NCBI GenBank assembly: GCA_020002185.1
Contig: CM034543.1
Span: forward strand, 1,665,033 to 1,729,032
Direction: 5' to 3'
DNA: 64,000 nucleotides
Source: Paraescarpia echinospica
Taxonomy: Eukaryota > Annelida > Polychaeta > Sabellida > Siboglinidae
Shown here: one piece after another, positions 36,901 through 49,827 of the stretch
Layout: every line of letters begins with the position of its first letter
Position numbering within the stretch: the first letter of the stretch is position 1
The notes under the pieces: generated by a model
Databases searched by the model: none
Told to the model about the DNA's origin: nothing
What the model saw: only the letters and a program-made list of their open reading frames with translations
Position numbers and translations under genes: made by a program

Positions 36901-39900
36901 ACGCGATTTTGACCGACGGCTGTGTCATTCTGGTAGACACTTTCCACTGACTCCAGTCTCTCGATGAGGTTGTCCCACGTGATCTCATTGCACGCCATTC
37001 CGAGTTTCTGCAGCCGGTGGAGGCAAGTTTCATCAGCGAAGGTACTTCCATGTGGGAATCTGCCGTCTGCTGGTTGGTACAACTTAGCAACGAGTCCGCG
37101 TGGATGCACCAAGTCCTGTGGCGTCCTCAGTGTCTCTCCGTCGGGCGTTGCCGGCACACACGGGTACTGTGTGAGCAGGGAGTCGAACTTCTTACTCTGG
37201 AGGGCAAACTGGACGAGAGGATCACGTTCGGTGGCATTGAGGCGCTCTATGTTGGGGAAGAAGATGTATGTAAAGAAGCGTTTCATGTCGTATGTGTTGG
37301 TGTCGATGAACGCGACACATCCCGCCTCCCGGAAGCTGTCCAGTATCCCACCATCCACGCTGACCGGCGTCCTGTCTGCCATACACTGTCGGAAGACAGA
37401 CGGGACAAGCTGCTGCAGTTGTGGCGGTGTGACAAGTTCTGGGTGCAGGAACACTACTCTGTCTAGAGTCACCACTGAAGCATTGTCAGCAATGTAGGTC
37501 ACCGGAGTTGTAGCCGGGTGTGCGACGAGGAAGCGGTAGAAGACTCTAACCATGTTTTGGAAGTAGAGTTCGGTGACCGCAAATGTAGGCCAAATACGGT
37601 AAAATGGCACGTCGTTAGCTGATTTCGTCACCAAGTGCTGCACATCCTGAAGAATTTGAGTATATGCCGTCACTACCCCATCCTCCAAAAGGGCATCGTT
37701 CCATGCGTGCAAGTAACTTCCGGTGTCATCTGCTGTCTTCTCGACCATGCGCCGACGATTCGAGTGGACGGCGAACATTCCGTTGATGTGGACAGGCAGT
37801 CCACTGCACACTGGCAGCGGTAGGAAGTTAAACACCTGGCCACCGTCTCTGTCATCTTCACCGGGCGTCCCTGGAACGTAGCCTCTCTCGCCGGGCAGAA
37901 GCCGTAAAGCCACAGCCACTGCAGGCACGTAGCCCTCCTTGGTCATCTCCTGGGCTAGTCTCAATGCTCGTCCGTCTGCCATGCAGAGACAACTGAGCCA
38001 GAATTTCACCGAGGCTGTAGGTTTTGTCGGTAGGAGTGCGTTTTTGTCAGTGAGACAAGTTTCTACTCGGACGATCGTAGATGACTGTGGAACCTTCGTC
38101 GCAGCGTTTTGACTCCATTCGTTCGTGTATCGAACGGCAGCCTTCAGAAAGGTGCCACTGCATTTGCTATCCGAGTTCGTGTCGCCACTTCCGTGAGGGT
38201 ACACATCGCGAATTGTCGTCACTGTTTCCCTGAAGACGCTGAAGATCTTGACGGCATTATCTGGAGATGTATCCGACGGTATATGCCACAATGACACTTT
38301 CTTAACATTCTGCGTGAACAATAGCAGACTGTGAGCATTGTCAGCCAGCAGTGTCAACAGCTGTGACATGTGGGCCGTGTCATAGTGGAGACCACTGATG
38401 TCACTGCGCTGTGCCTGCAGCTTTGTGCGGAGTGGGAAGCGGAACAATGTTGCCGGCCATGACGGTCCACTGACAACATCCATGTCGCAGCCAAATACGC
38501 CCATGTACGGCTGGAACTGATGTGACAACTTCCTCAACAACGTCTTGTTGCGACGCAAGTCGATCTTGATGCCCGGCTTCGACTTGTCGTGTATGCTATG
38601 GCCGAGGTGTGTCGTGTGCGGATCAAAGAACACAATACTGTTGCCTGTCACAAAGCTTGGCACATCGGTTAAGTTGTACACGACGTTGAAACCGAGCCCA
38701 AACCGACCGATCTTCGTCGCATCCGTCTTTTTCGCGGCTCCCCCGAGTCGTATGATGTTGTCCATGTCGCTGTCTGTGAACGTCGAGTTGCTGTAGCACC
38801 AGAGAGCCGGGCCTTGGCATTCACGCATGCCTTCGTCAAACAGGTACTTCCTTGCATCACTGTGGGTACGTTCGTCGTACATGAAGCGAACCTCAGTGGC
38901 GCCAGCGTCGTCGGCATTCTGCACCAGCTCCTTCGGGATGGCCAGTCCGTCGGTGTAGTCCTCGAGCATACGGCGCAGTGTGCTCGTCAGTGGCTCACTC
39001 TGACCGAAGCTCGCGATCGCCAACTCATCTGCGTGCAGCATACGACTCATGAGAGTCGGCACTCCGAGGGCGGCAGCCGTACTCGTTGGCAGGTGGTGAT
39101 GGATTAGGACGATCCCGTCACTTTCGTCGAACTCCACACTGTCAAATCCTTTGCGAAGCCACTCCGCGTCGCAGTATGTGCACTCAGAGGGCGGCAGCAG
39201 ACGCACAGTCCCCTCCACGTCCGTTGGCACCAGCACCCGGTGAGGAACACAGGATGACAACTTCATGTGATTGAGAATGTCATTTGCCAGTCGAAGATCC
39301 GATTCAATATCTTCAGGACTGTGCCTGTGGTTATTATTTCTCTGTTTCTGGTCTTCTGTCTCATGTATTGTTTGTGTTATGTCATTCCCCCTGTTTGAGG
39401 CAGCGGCTGCGTGCTCTGTGTCATTGTTGTTATACTTGGCTTTCATGTCATGGAGTACGTTGACAAGTACGTCGTTGGAGCATTGACGCAAGACACCACA
39501 AGAAGAAAGAAGGCAGTGGAACGGCTGCAATGTAAGGGGGAGCGTGTAGACGTAGGGCTTCAGTGGCAGTGGAGGCGGCTGTAGCAAGGCTCGTTCTACA
39601 GTAGTGAAGCCTTCTCCGTGCCACACCCACTCACTCAGCCCTGCAGCTTCCAAAGCTTCCTGCACGTCATTCATCGACTGCTTAGACAAGAAGGAGTAGG
39701 TGTTTCTCACGATGACTGTGTATTCTGCCATTGTGTCGTGTGAGTAGGACGCCACGACACGTGTGAACTGTCTCACAACATCGTGTACAGACGGCGATCT
39801 GTCCCATCCAAACATCTTGGATATGTCCTCCTTCGCCCTACATCGCACGATTGGTACAACACTGCCGACGATGCAAGCCCAGTCGTACGACTTGACATCT

Positions 39901-41233
39901 GCTGCTGCGTGGACCACATCTCCAGTATACACCTCCAAGCCAACCGGAAACTGCTCCGACATATCAGTGCACACAGGCACCCAGGCAACATCTTTCAGGC
40001 AATCAACCAGTCGCGTGCCATTCACTTCTTCCCGCAGCAGGTCACAGTTGATGGCGAGAAACTTCAGTAGTGTTTTAGCTTTCTGCCTTGTGGCGTCAGC
40101 CAGTGTGTCACGCATGTTTGCAATATGTCTTGCCTTGAACAGAATGTCTTTGGCAGACAAGTCGCCGGCAGTCTTCATCCCCATCTTCCGCAGGATAATC
40201 AGACTCTCAGGCGAGTCATAGAATGCACCTGGGAAATGGTTGTCTTCGCCCACAAACAGTGCCTGTAGGGTAGCATCGGTGGGATCATAAACTGAACTTG
40301 ATAACATTACTTGCCCGGCCTTAGAGGTGACGAATGGAATATCAGCGAGGTGACGCAGAAGTTGTGGGTCATCACGCTGCAGCATCTTGATGTTGTCAAA
40401 CACGTAGTGCATGCACTTCTGCACGTCCTCTGGCTTCAGGCGCCTGTTCCTCATCTCAGGCAGGACGTAGTCTTTGATGAAGCTCACATCGTTAAGGATT
40501 TCCACCCCGAGTGTCGTCGCTGCCGACCTCTCCTCGCTGGTGGACACGTCGATGAATGCTTCCTCCAGTGTGACGATACTGTGACTAGCGTGCGCCTTCT
40601 TCACTTCTGCCGCCGACACAAACTGTGGCTGGTCGGGCGTCGAACAAGTGCTCTTGAACAGGGGCAGTCTACGCAGGAACTCCTTGTGTCTCTCTTCAAT
40701 GGTCTCACGGTGTATCGTCCCGATCAGTGCAAGTAGTTCCAGCTTCTCCTTCTCTGTCGTCTTGTCACGGAAGACAGTGATCACGTCAGTCTTCGTGCTT
40801 GTCGTGAACATCGCATCAACCACGTTCTCTGTCAATGGAGGCCGCACGAAGCTGCCAACGACAGCCGTATGACAACGCACGTGTTCAGCCAGTCTGTCTA
40901 CCACGGTGACACCAACTAGCTCCAGACAGTGACTCAGACCAGGACTCAACGTAACACCATACTCACTGCGCAGGATGACCGATGACGGCAATGTGAGTGG
41001 CACTACTTTGTCGTCACCCAGGGGAAGGAGAGGCAAGCTAAGGAAGGACGACAGATCGGTGGGATGTTGTCGATGCAGGTAGATCCATACACGTTCCAGC
41101 CAATCTCTGGAAGGGTGTAGCTGGCTGGCGTCCATCATGTGAAGAGCACCTGTCTTGTACCATGACTTGGGGATGACCTGCTTGATCAAGTCGACCATGA
41201 CACGAGGATCGAGGTATCTCAGTTGGTGGCAGC
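30947..41233 (-). pseudogene. Sacsin-like giant last exon, copy B, disrupted
   Basis: Homologue of 4,102-14,618. It is open from the acceptor at 41,233 to about 34,870, then loses frame through a 1-bp deletion between 34,861 and 34,872 (compare 8,242-8,254 in copy A) and reaches a stop at 34,605. The original frame resumes as an open stretch down to 31,993. There a 238-bp deletion relative to 5,143-5,390 of copy A shifts the frame again, before the final open stretch to the ancestral stop at 30,947. Joined to the 5' exons it would encode 2,869 residues with modules 1, 2 and the ATPase part of 3 (N-box near 35,720-35,755). The stop lies in the last exon, so nonsense-mediated decay is not assured and a truncated protein is possible. 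It could also be a broken allele or a sequence error. Confidence 0.88.
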
Positions 41234-41530
41234 CTACAACACAAGTAAACAATCATTCAACATAAAATACTCGAAAAGTAACACAACCTTGTAGAAAAGT
41301 ACAAATGCAAACACACACGCACGCACGTACAGGTGCTCACACGCGCGCGCACACACACACATGCAGATACAGGAAAGCACGCACGAACACGCACACACAA
41401 TATATTGCGTGAATGGTTCGATCTGACAGGTAAAAGTGTGTCGGCGACGATGATGATGCCGCTGGCTGTCGTACCTGCAATAGATAGTATACTGACATGT
41501 ACATGTGTTTATACAAACATTTTTACATAC

Positions 41531-43126
41531 CTTCATCGACAACCTGGGTGAGTGTTCGCAGAAGTCCCCCACTCAAGTCGTCAGCAAGCAGACGATGCTC
41601 CAGACCAGGCAGCAGATTCCTTGGACACTCTTCATTGGCTAGGAACACTGTCTCCATACCCTGGCTGAAGTACGTGAACTCGCCATTGGCAAGGGGTAAC
41701 AGCTTCAGATCTGCCAGGTCACGGAAGTCTCCATCCTTCAACAGGTAGTGAAGCAAAAGCAATTTCTGCGCTGCCTTCAAATGGTCATATGCCTGGATGT
41801 GGTGACGCATTGTAGTACGCACATACGTCGGCGTGATCTTCTGTAACTGGCATGATGTGAACTGTTCCAGTGCGTGCAGGAAGTACATCGGCACAGTAAC
41901 AACGGGTATGTTTGCTGCCAGCAGTATGTCAACCACTTGCTTCCTAGTGTTGGTGTCTTCTGCGAGGCAGTCAAACACAGCCTGGCTGGTGGGTATCCAC
42001 TTACCACCATCAAGATGTGTGTGGAAGACGGCATTCTGCTCGAAGAGTTGCACGAAGAAAGGCTTCAGAACAATCGACCATTTCTCATCGACTTTCTCCA
42101 GATCTGGCACTGCGGCGTAGACGTCTTGGACAGACAGTGTTGTGGAGGCCTGACTGGTGCGAATGGCTGATGTCATCAGTTCGTCATAGCACCGAGGAAC
42201 GAATTGAGAGAGCAGGCATTGGTTCCACTGCAGACTCTTGTCTGAACTGATACTCTGTCCTGTCGATGGCCACCTCAGATGACGTCGATTCTGACTCACG
42301 GCGAAGTAGCCATTGATGTGCACAGGAAGACCTGTGGAACTCTTCTGTTCAACAGCCAAAGGAAGGACACAAAACACCTGTCCATACAGCTCTACACTTG
42401 TGCTCGGTTCAAGCACGTCTTCTGTTTCTCTGCTCTGTTTCAACTCCATGGCTACACCAACCAAGGGCATGAAGCCCAACTTCGGGTCTCGTTGCAATGT
42501 CTTCAGCTCCACTGACACATCCCCTCCTCCGTACATCTCAGTGACCAACAGTCGACGGACGTCTGTCTGGTTGCTGCCACCTTGCTTGTACTCAACCGTC
42601 TCCACCTCCATGAGGTAAGTCGTCTTGATCGAGGTTGCAGGAGTTCGATCTTTGGTGATGGCCGCCAAGAACTGACTACGGTGACATCTCACAGACTCAA
42701 GACACGACTCAGCTATTCGCACACAGAAGACAGGTTGGGACATATCTTCCCCTGCAGCTCTCGTGCATAGAATGATCTCCTCCAGATGCTTCAGGAAGAC
42801 CAAGACGAGGTAGGCATTGCTCTCGAAGGAACTGAACAATTCCATCACCTTCTCATGTGTATAGACGTGATCGGAGAGTGGAGATGCTTTTTGGCGTATG
42901 GGAAAGCGGAACATAGTTCCATTGAAGCTGCTTTCATCAATTGATGTCTGCGAGCAGTTGAAGATGCCGCGGTAGGGGTCAAACTGGTGCTGGAGACGAC
43001 GGACTTCTGTCTTCTGAGTGGCCAAATTCCAGGTGAAACCCGAGGTCAAGCTACCTTTGACCTGGAAGTACTTCTCGTGTGGATCAATGATGAAGAGTCG
43101 GTTGCCACTCAGTACGCTTGGCAGGT
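41531..43126 (-). CDS. Sacsin-like protein, exon with the rest of SIRPT module 1, copy B
   Basis: Same 1,596-nt exon as 14,916-16,511, with the same acceptor (after 43,127) and donor (GTATG at 41,526-41,530). The translation appears identical to copy A throughout. The exon at 49,932-50,079 ends G|GTAAG after HMT. Joining it here gives MTDLPSVLSG in frame, so this copy is the nearest legitimate partner of the 5' exons. The intron between them is 6.8 kb and full of transposon sequence. Confidence 0.93.
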
Positions 43127-43144
43127 CTACGGGAAGAAATGTCA

Positions 43145-43557
43145 ATTATACTGTACATAACTCACTCTAGAAGACATCAGTAGATGGGCAGATATGAGAA
43201 CACCAGTAGAATATGACCAACTGACAGATGCAATAAATATTGGTAGATCTGATGGTTTCAATTATGTTTCAAGTGACTGTCCCCTGGGACCAGTATTGAG
43301 TCATATAGAGGACGGTGATATAACAAGCCGTGTACTGATATCAGGGGATGATACAAAAGGGTTTTGATCAATTACAACAATGGCTGACTGGCAGCTAGAT
43401 GACAACAGATAGTAATAGATGGGAATCTTCAACATGAAAATCTGTCTTGAATGGCCCCATTACGATCAATATTTACATATGTACTGAATGATGACAGGAT
43501 AGTATTAAACGTTGCGGACACTGCTGAATTATGTTGAAAGATTAAACATGATGGATA
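43145..43557 (+). mobile_element. CR1-like LINE remnant (left part), copy B
   Basis: Same as 16,530-16,942. The sequence just left of 43,556 (ATTAAACATGATGGATAT) matches the CR1-like element near 55,530-55,552. The CR1 reading resumes at 45,241 beyond the TIR element, so the latter inserted into an older LINE. Confidence 0.65.
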
Positions 43558-45240
43558 TGGGTAAGTTCACCAGTTGGCAAACCTTTCAGCATGTTGATTT
43601 CATGTGCATTGTTTATAATAATTGCTGCCAAGGATGACAAGCATTTCACACCAAATGATACATTATAGTTGGTAGATGTATTAGACATAAAAGTAGCCTT
43701 GATGTAGCAACCGTTTATTTGTAAGTGCACATCTCTCGTCGCAGAAGGCTGATTTTGCAAGCCTAATTTGTGACATCGAAATATGGGTAAATTTAGTTTT
43801 AGTGCCAAGCTGTGAATGAAACAACATGCATTCTATTTGCTGCATCCTGGCATAGTTCAATGTGTGTATTAGTTGGATCCAACAAAAAATATGGGATACC
43901 ATGTGTAGCACTGATAGTGGCCTGCAAACTTGTGGTTGCACGTGTAACACGTAGTGTCCACATTGGTTACACTTTCAACCACATACCTATATCCATATTT
44001 TTAGGATAACACTTGCTTTACACTTATCACACAGAAAGGGCATCATATATACATTATTACATCAGCAGTGAGTTTAACAATATTGCATTTGAAATGTACC
44101 AAACAGTTTTGGGAGTTTTGGTATTTATTGTGTCCTCAAATAGATGTTACACGTGCAATCATGCATCACACCTGACAGCTGCAACACTGTGTCATCTTTC
44201 AAGATAATGTGTATCTAGTGTGCAGAGACTGGCAGATAGCATCATATCATGATGTCATTGGCCTCTTTTCAAAAACAGCAAGCAATGTACAGTGAGGGTA
44301 AGTTTGGTATCTTCAGTTGTTACCAGCGCAACCTTGTTACACGTGAACCATTAATACACATATATTAATTTGGAAGATTTCTATGTGAACCTGTATTTGT
44401 GATTATGTTGACCTTATTGGTGGCTAGCAATCTGGTGACTTTGATGGAAATATCACCACCTGTTGTTTCTGCCTGGTACACCATCTAATGGACACCAGTG
44501 ATATTTGGTGTCCATTGTTACACGTACAACCCTATCACTCAGTATATTTTTCATTGAAGCCCAAATTATTGGGACTTTGTAATGAGTACTAAGATACATA
44601 ATTCTACTTTTAAGAGTGGTTGTAGCTGATGTAGTGATGCTACCATGGTGCAATACATTGTTTGCATAATGTTTGTGTCCATGTTACATGCACAACCTTT
44701 GTGTATTGTATTGCTCCTGTACCATTTTTTTTCATATTTGGAAAAGTTAATCACTGCATTAGTGGGCCTATTACATGTGTTATTAGTTCCTTAAACATGT
44801 ATTTGCCTCACAAGATTATGCCGACTAGCATACTAATATCACAAAACAAGTACGATAATAATATTTTTAAGTATCTCAGTCTTGAATGTTTTCATACTTT
44901 TTCTGGTCAGAAGCGACAACGTAATGGCCAAGGTCTCTTTTAACAACTATTTTGAAGTAGGAATAATAAAAAAGGCATGATATTCTGTTGAAGTCTGCAT
45001 GTGTTTGTATGAGAAATTGCCTTCAAATGGTGTCCATGTTACACGTGCAACCGACGTGTTGGTAGTTAATTTGCATATTGAAAATCAATAGATATAGTTG
45101 CGTCATTATCTCCTTGTGTCTAATTACTTAATTAAGTACATATTTCTACACCACGTAGCAAGAAAGAAACATTGAAAATATCAGTCTGAATTTTTCACTA
45201 CAATGTCACACATTGGTTTGCCAACTCGTGAACTTACCCA
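43558..45240. mobile_element. 1.68-kb non-autonomous TIR element flanked by TA
   Basis: The ends are inverted repeats of about 26 bp with one mismatch: left TGGGTAAGTTCACCAGTTGG (43,558), right the complement of TGGGTAAGTTCACGAGTTGG (ending 45,240). TA flanks both ends (43,556-43,557 and 45,241-45,242). The host LINE reads across if one TA is removed. No transposase frame exists. The motif TGTTACACGTGCAACC or close variants occurs at 43,934-43,949 (reverse), 44,145, 44,335, 44,516, 44,682 and 45,037, often preceded by GTGTCCA. Regularly repeated internal motifs of this kind could be protein-binding sites. The superfamily is not assigned; TA duplication fits several cut-and-paste groups. Confidence 0.75.
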
Positions 45241-45920
45241 TATAGACAACGTTTATAAGGCAATCTAGACACATAAATTAAAATAGTCAGAAAACTGGCA
45301 GATGTTATTCAAGTTTATGAAATATAAATGTCTACGTGCAGAAGCAGAAGGCAGAAACAAAGTTGTAAAATATAAAATGGGAGATAATCTTCTAAGTACC
45401 GGTACATGTATTATTTTAAAAAAGACACGGGAGTAATAATTAGTGGTAACATGAAAGCTTCAGAGTGGTGCAGGATTTCGGCTTCCAAATTCATGTGTTA
45501 ATTAAGAGAAATGTACATAATAAGGAAAACGACGTAATTGTATATACCAATACTTCTCTTAGAATACTGCACTCAAGTGTGGAGGTCATATATTGTAAGA
45601 TGGAGGTCATAAATACATGATAAATAAGAAAAGGAGTGCAACAAAGACGATTACAGAACTGAGATATTGCAGTTATGAAAAACACTAAAAAGACATGTTT
45701 TGACAGCACTGCACACTGGGATATTAAGACGAGATCAGACGCAAGCTGCTAAGATAGTGAATGGGTATACCATATTGACAGGAGTAACGTGTGACAGCAG
45801 AATGATCGTAATTGACTTATCAAGATCCATTTTTGTAGCGATACCAATTAAATAAGCGCGATTGAATGTGTACTACATCGTACAGTAAGTCTCACTAGTC
45901 ACATCACTGAGATGTTTAAG
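45241..45920 (+). mobile_element. CR1-like LINE remnant (right part), copy B
   Basis: Continues the LINE interrupted by the TIR element. 45,280-45,690 aligns with 55,570-55,990 of the CR1-like element (segments for Trp-Gln-Met-Leu-Phe, the SEQC-like and QYC-Q-WR-like regions) but has many stops and frame changes. Non-functional. Confidence 0.65.
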
Positions 45921-45959
45921 GCGAAGTGATTGTTAGAACACTTTTTCTTATTTTTGAAC

Positions 45960-46885
45960 TTAGAGAGTATGACCAGTATGGAAAACAAAATAAAGACAGA
46001 AATTACTGAAAAACGATGTAGATTTGTAGAAGATAAAGGTACAGGCAATGCATGATACATCTTACAAAAAGTGACTGAGCGAGCATTGGAAGTGCAGAAT
46101 GATCTGTATGTATGTTTTATTGATTACACATAGACATTTAACATAGTTCGTCTTGAAGAAATCATATAATCACTGGACAATCTGAACATTTATTGGAAAG
46201 ATCTGAGAGTTGTGAAAAATCTGTACTGGGAACAAACAGCAGCAATACGAATAGAAAATGACATCAGTAAATTTCAAGAAATAAAATGTGGTATAAGACA
46301 CGGTGTGTCCTATCACCCGATCTCTTTTCACTATACAGTGACATTATCTTACGCACATTAGATGATATGCTAGGCATTTAAGTAGGGGGATACAACATGA
46401 ATTATTTACAATGTGCAGACGACATGGTACTTATTGCCAAAAGTGACTACAACTTTTGTTAGATACAGTAATTACAGAATGTGAGAAAAAGGTCTGTTCC
46501 TGAACAAAAAGAAAACAGAAATCGTGGTCATCCTGTAGAAAAATTACACTCGAACATGCAACATAGTAGGATATGGCACTGTCTTATAGCACGTGCTTAG
46601 GTTTATTTATCTAGGATCATTAATAACATCTGATGGTCGATGCAACAATAAGATCAACAGACGATTTGCTCAGGCCAAAGCAGCTTTTCACAACTTGAAA
46701 AACATTAAAAAAACAGAAATATATCGCTTGAAGTGAGAAAAACGTGCTGCAATGCTATACAGACCCTATATATTGCTATATGTGTGTGAATCCTGGACAT
46801 TAACCAAAAGTACAATAAAAAACCATAGAAGCCAATAAAATGTGGTTCTTCAGAAGAATGCTGCGAGTACCCTGAATGGAAGAGA
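45960..46885 (+). mobile_element. Decayed RTE-like LINE, RT and C-terminal part
   Basis: The translation through several stops gives recognisable reverse transcriptase blocks: VCFIDYT (box A region), KNLYWEQTAAIRIEND, CGIRHGVSYHP, LFSLYSDIILRTLDD and CADDMVLIA (catalytic box with Ala-Asp-Asp), then the WFFRRMLRVP segment near 46,850. The same family is at 50,990-51,780. It lies between the two copies of the CR1/TIR composite. Confidence 0.8.
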
Positions 46886-47073
46886 AATTACAACATTGGC
46901 TGACTGGCAGCTAGATGACAACAGATAGTAATAGATGGGTATCTTCAACCTGAAAATCTGTCTTGAATGGCCCCACTACGATTAATATTTAGATATGTTC
47001 TGAATGATGAAAGCATAGTATTAAACGTCGCGGACACTGCTGAATTATGTTGAAAGGTTAAACATGATGGATA

Positions 47074-48779
47074 TGGGTAAGTACACGAGTTGGCAAACCG
47101 TTCAGCATGTTGATTTCATGTACATTGTTTATAATAATTGCTGCCAAGAATGGCAAGCATTTCACACCAAATGATACATTATACTTGGCAGATGTATTAG
47201 ACATAAAAGTAGCCTTGATATAGCAACCGTTTATTTGCAAGTGCACATCTCTTTGTAAGTGCATATCTCTCGTCGCAGAAGGCTGATTTTGTAAGCCTAA
47301 TTTGTGACATGGAAATAGGGTAAATTAATGTTTAGTGCCAAGCTGTGAATGAAACAACATGCATTCTATTTGATGCACCCTGGCATAGTTAAATGTGTGT
47401 ATTACTTGGATCCAACAAAAAAAATATGGGATACCATGTGCAGCACTGATAGGGGGCTGCAAACTTGTGGTTGCACATGTAACATGTGGTGTCCACATTG
47501 GTTACACTTTCAACCACATACCTATATCCATATTTTTAGGATACCACTTGCTTTACACTTATCACACAGAAAGGGCATCATATATACATTATTACATCAG
47601 CAGTGAGTTTAACAATACTGCATTTGAAATGTACCAAACATGTTATAGGGAGTTTTGGTATTGATCGTGTCCTCAAATAGATGTTACACGTGCAACCATG
47701 CATCACACCTGACAGCTGCAACACTGTGTCATCTTTCAAGATAATGTGTATCTAGTGTGTAGAGACTGGCAGATGGCATCATATCACGATGTCATTGGCC
47801 ACTTTTCAAAAACATTAAGCAATGTACAGTGAGGGTAAGTTTGGTATCTTCAGTTGTTACCTGCACAACCTTGTTACACGTGAACCATTAATACACATAT
47901 CATATTAACTTGGAAGATTTCTATGTGAACCTGTATTTGTGATTATGTTGACCTTATTGGTGGCTAGCAATCTGGTGACTTTGATGGAAATATCACCACC
48001 TGTTGTTTCTGCCTGGTACATCATCTAATGGACACCATTTATATTTGGTATCCATGGTTACACGTACAACCCTATCATCACTCAATATATTTCTCCTTGA
48101 AGCCCAAATTATTGGGACTTTGTAATGAGTACTAAGATACATAATTCTACTTTTAAGAGTGGTTGTAGCTGATGTAGTGATGCTACCATGGTGCAATACA
48201 TTGTTTGCATAATGTTTGTGTCCATGTTACATGCACAACCTTTGTGTATTGTAATGCTCCTGTACCATTTTTTTCATATTTGGAAAAGTTAATCACTGCA
48301 TTAGTGGGCCAATTACATGTGTTATTAGTTCCTTAAAGATGTATATGCGTCACAAGATCATGCCGACTAGCATACTAATATCACAAGAGAAGTACGATAA
48401 TAATATTTTTTAGTATCTCAGTCTTGAATGTTTTCATACTTTTTTTGGTCAAGCGACAACGTAGTGGCCAAGACCTCTTTTAACAGCTATTTTGAAGTAG
48501 GAATAATAAAAAACGCATGACATTCTGTTGAAGTATGCATGTGTTTGTATGAGAAATTGCCTTCAAATGGTATCCATGTTACATGTGCAACCGACGTGTT
48601 GGTAGTTCATTTGCATGTTGAAAATCAATAGATATAGTTGCGTCATTCTCTCCTTGTGTCTAATTACTTAAATTATACATATATCTACACCACGTAGCAA
48701 GAAAGAAACATTGAAAATATCAGTTTGAATTTTTCACTACAATGTCACACATTGGTTTGCCAAGTCGTGAACTTACCCA
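47074..48779. mobile_element. TIR element, third copy
   Basis: 1,706 bp with the same ends as 43,558-45,240 (left TGGGTAAGTACACGAG, right complement TGGGTAAGTTCACGAC). The left flank keeps TA; the right flank now reads CA. The internal TGTTACACGTGCAACC-type motifs are retained at the same relative places (about 47,472, 47,684, 47,874, 48,056, 48,225 and 48,575). Confidence 0.75.
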
Positions 48780-49122
48780 CATAAACAACGTTTACAAAGC
48801 AATCTAGACACATTAAAATAGTCAGAAAACTGGCAGATGTTATTCAAGTTTATGAAATATAAATGCCTACGTGCAGAAGCAGAAAGCAGAAACAAAGTTG
48901 TAAAATATAAAATGGGAGATAATCTTCTACGTACCGGTACATGTATTATTTTTTAAAAGCCACGGGAGTAATAAATAGTGGTAACATGAAAGCTTCAGAG
49001 TGGTGCAGGATTGCGGCTTCCAAGGGAAATCAAATTGATGTGTTAATTAGGAGAAAAGTACATAATAAGGAAAACGACATAATTGATTATAAAAATACTT
49101 CGCTTAGAATACTGTAAACAAG

Positions 49123-49403
49123 TGTGGAGGTCATATATTGTAAGGTGGAGGTCATATAGTGTAAGATGGAGGTCATATATTGTAAGATGGAAGTCATATT
49201 TTTTAAGATGGAGGTCATACATTATAAGATGGAGGTCATAAATACATTAGAAACAATAAAAGAAGTGCATTAGTTGCACTCCTTTTATTGTTTCTAATGT
49301 ATTTATGACCTCCATCTTACAATGTATGATCTCCATCTTACAAAATATGACCTCCGTCTCTTACAATATATGACCTCCAACTTACATTATATGACCACCA
49401 TAT
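49123..49403. repeat. Long near-perfect palindrome
   Basis: Left arm 49,123-49,269 and right arm 49,275-49,403 with a 5-base loop. Near the centre the match is almost complete over 60 bases. Outward the arms consist of 3-5 repeats of a GGAGGTCATA-containing unit of 20-25 bp. The equivalent place in copy B (about 45,575-45,650) has only the single, non-inverted sequence, so the palindrome arose after the duplication. Confidence 0.9.
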
Positions 49404-49749
49404 GACGATTACAGAACTGAGATTGAGATATCTCAGTTATGAAAAAAACTAAAAAAATGTGTTTTGACAACATTGGACACTGGGATATTAAGACGAGGTC
49501 AGACACGAGCTCCTAAGACAGTGAATGGGTATAAAATATGTCCTATAATGAAACTTCACAACATATTAAAATACATAAAATAGTGTAGAAAGGCAAAATA
49601 AAAAATTTATTAAAATACTATTAGTAATAAGAATAATTTAAAATAAACACATGGATTTAAATGTATATCTAATTAAGGATATAACTAAATCAACATATAC
49701 TAGTAATAAGAATTATTAAAACATTAATACAGCTCAATAATGATACAGC

Positions 49750-49827
49750 AATAATACTAATAACTAAATAAATGTATAATATATATATATATATATTTAT
49801 ATTATACATTTATTTAGTTATTAGTAT

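Larger units (their letters stand above)
30228..44832. repeat. Tandem segmental duplication, copy B
   Basis: Counterpart of 3,162-18,215 in the same orientation. Alignable landmarks include both exon boundaries (offset 26,615), the 297-bp intron and the TIR element. It differs by small indels, a 238-bp deletion and a 1-bp deletion in coding sequence. Unlike copy A, it is followed upstream (in gene sense) by the remaining 5' exons. Confidence 0.95.
46886..49550. repeat. Second copy of the CR1/TIR composite (duplication of about 43.38-45.76 kb)
   Basis: Aligns at an offset of about 3.5 kb with 43,380-45,760, starting GGCTGACTGGCAGC and ending near AGTGAATGGGTAT. The flanking LINE sequence is shared too, so this is a duplication of the whole composite rather than an independent insertion. 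It differs from copy B by many substitutions and by an added palindrome at 49,123-49,403. Confidence 0.85.
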
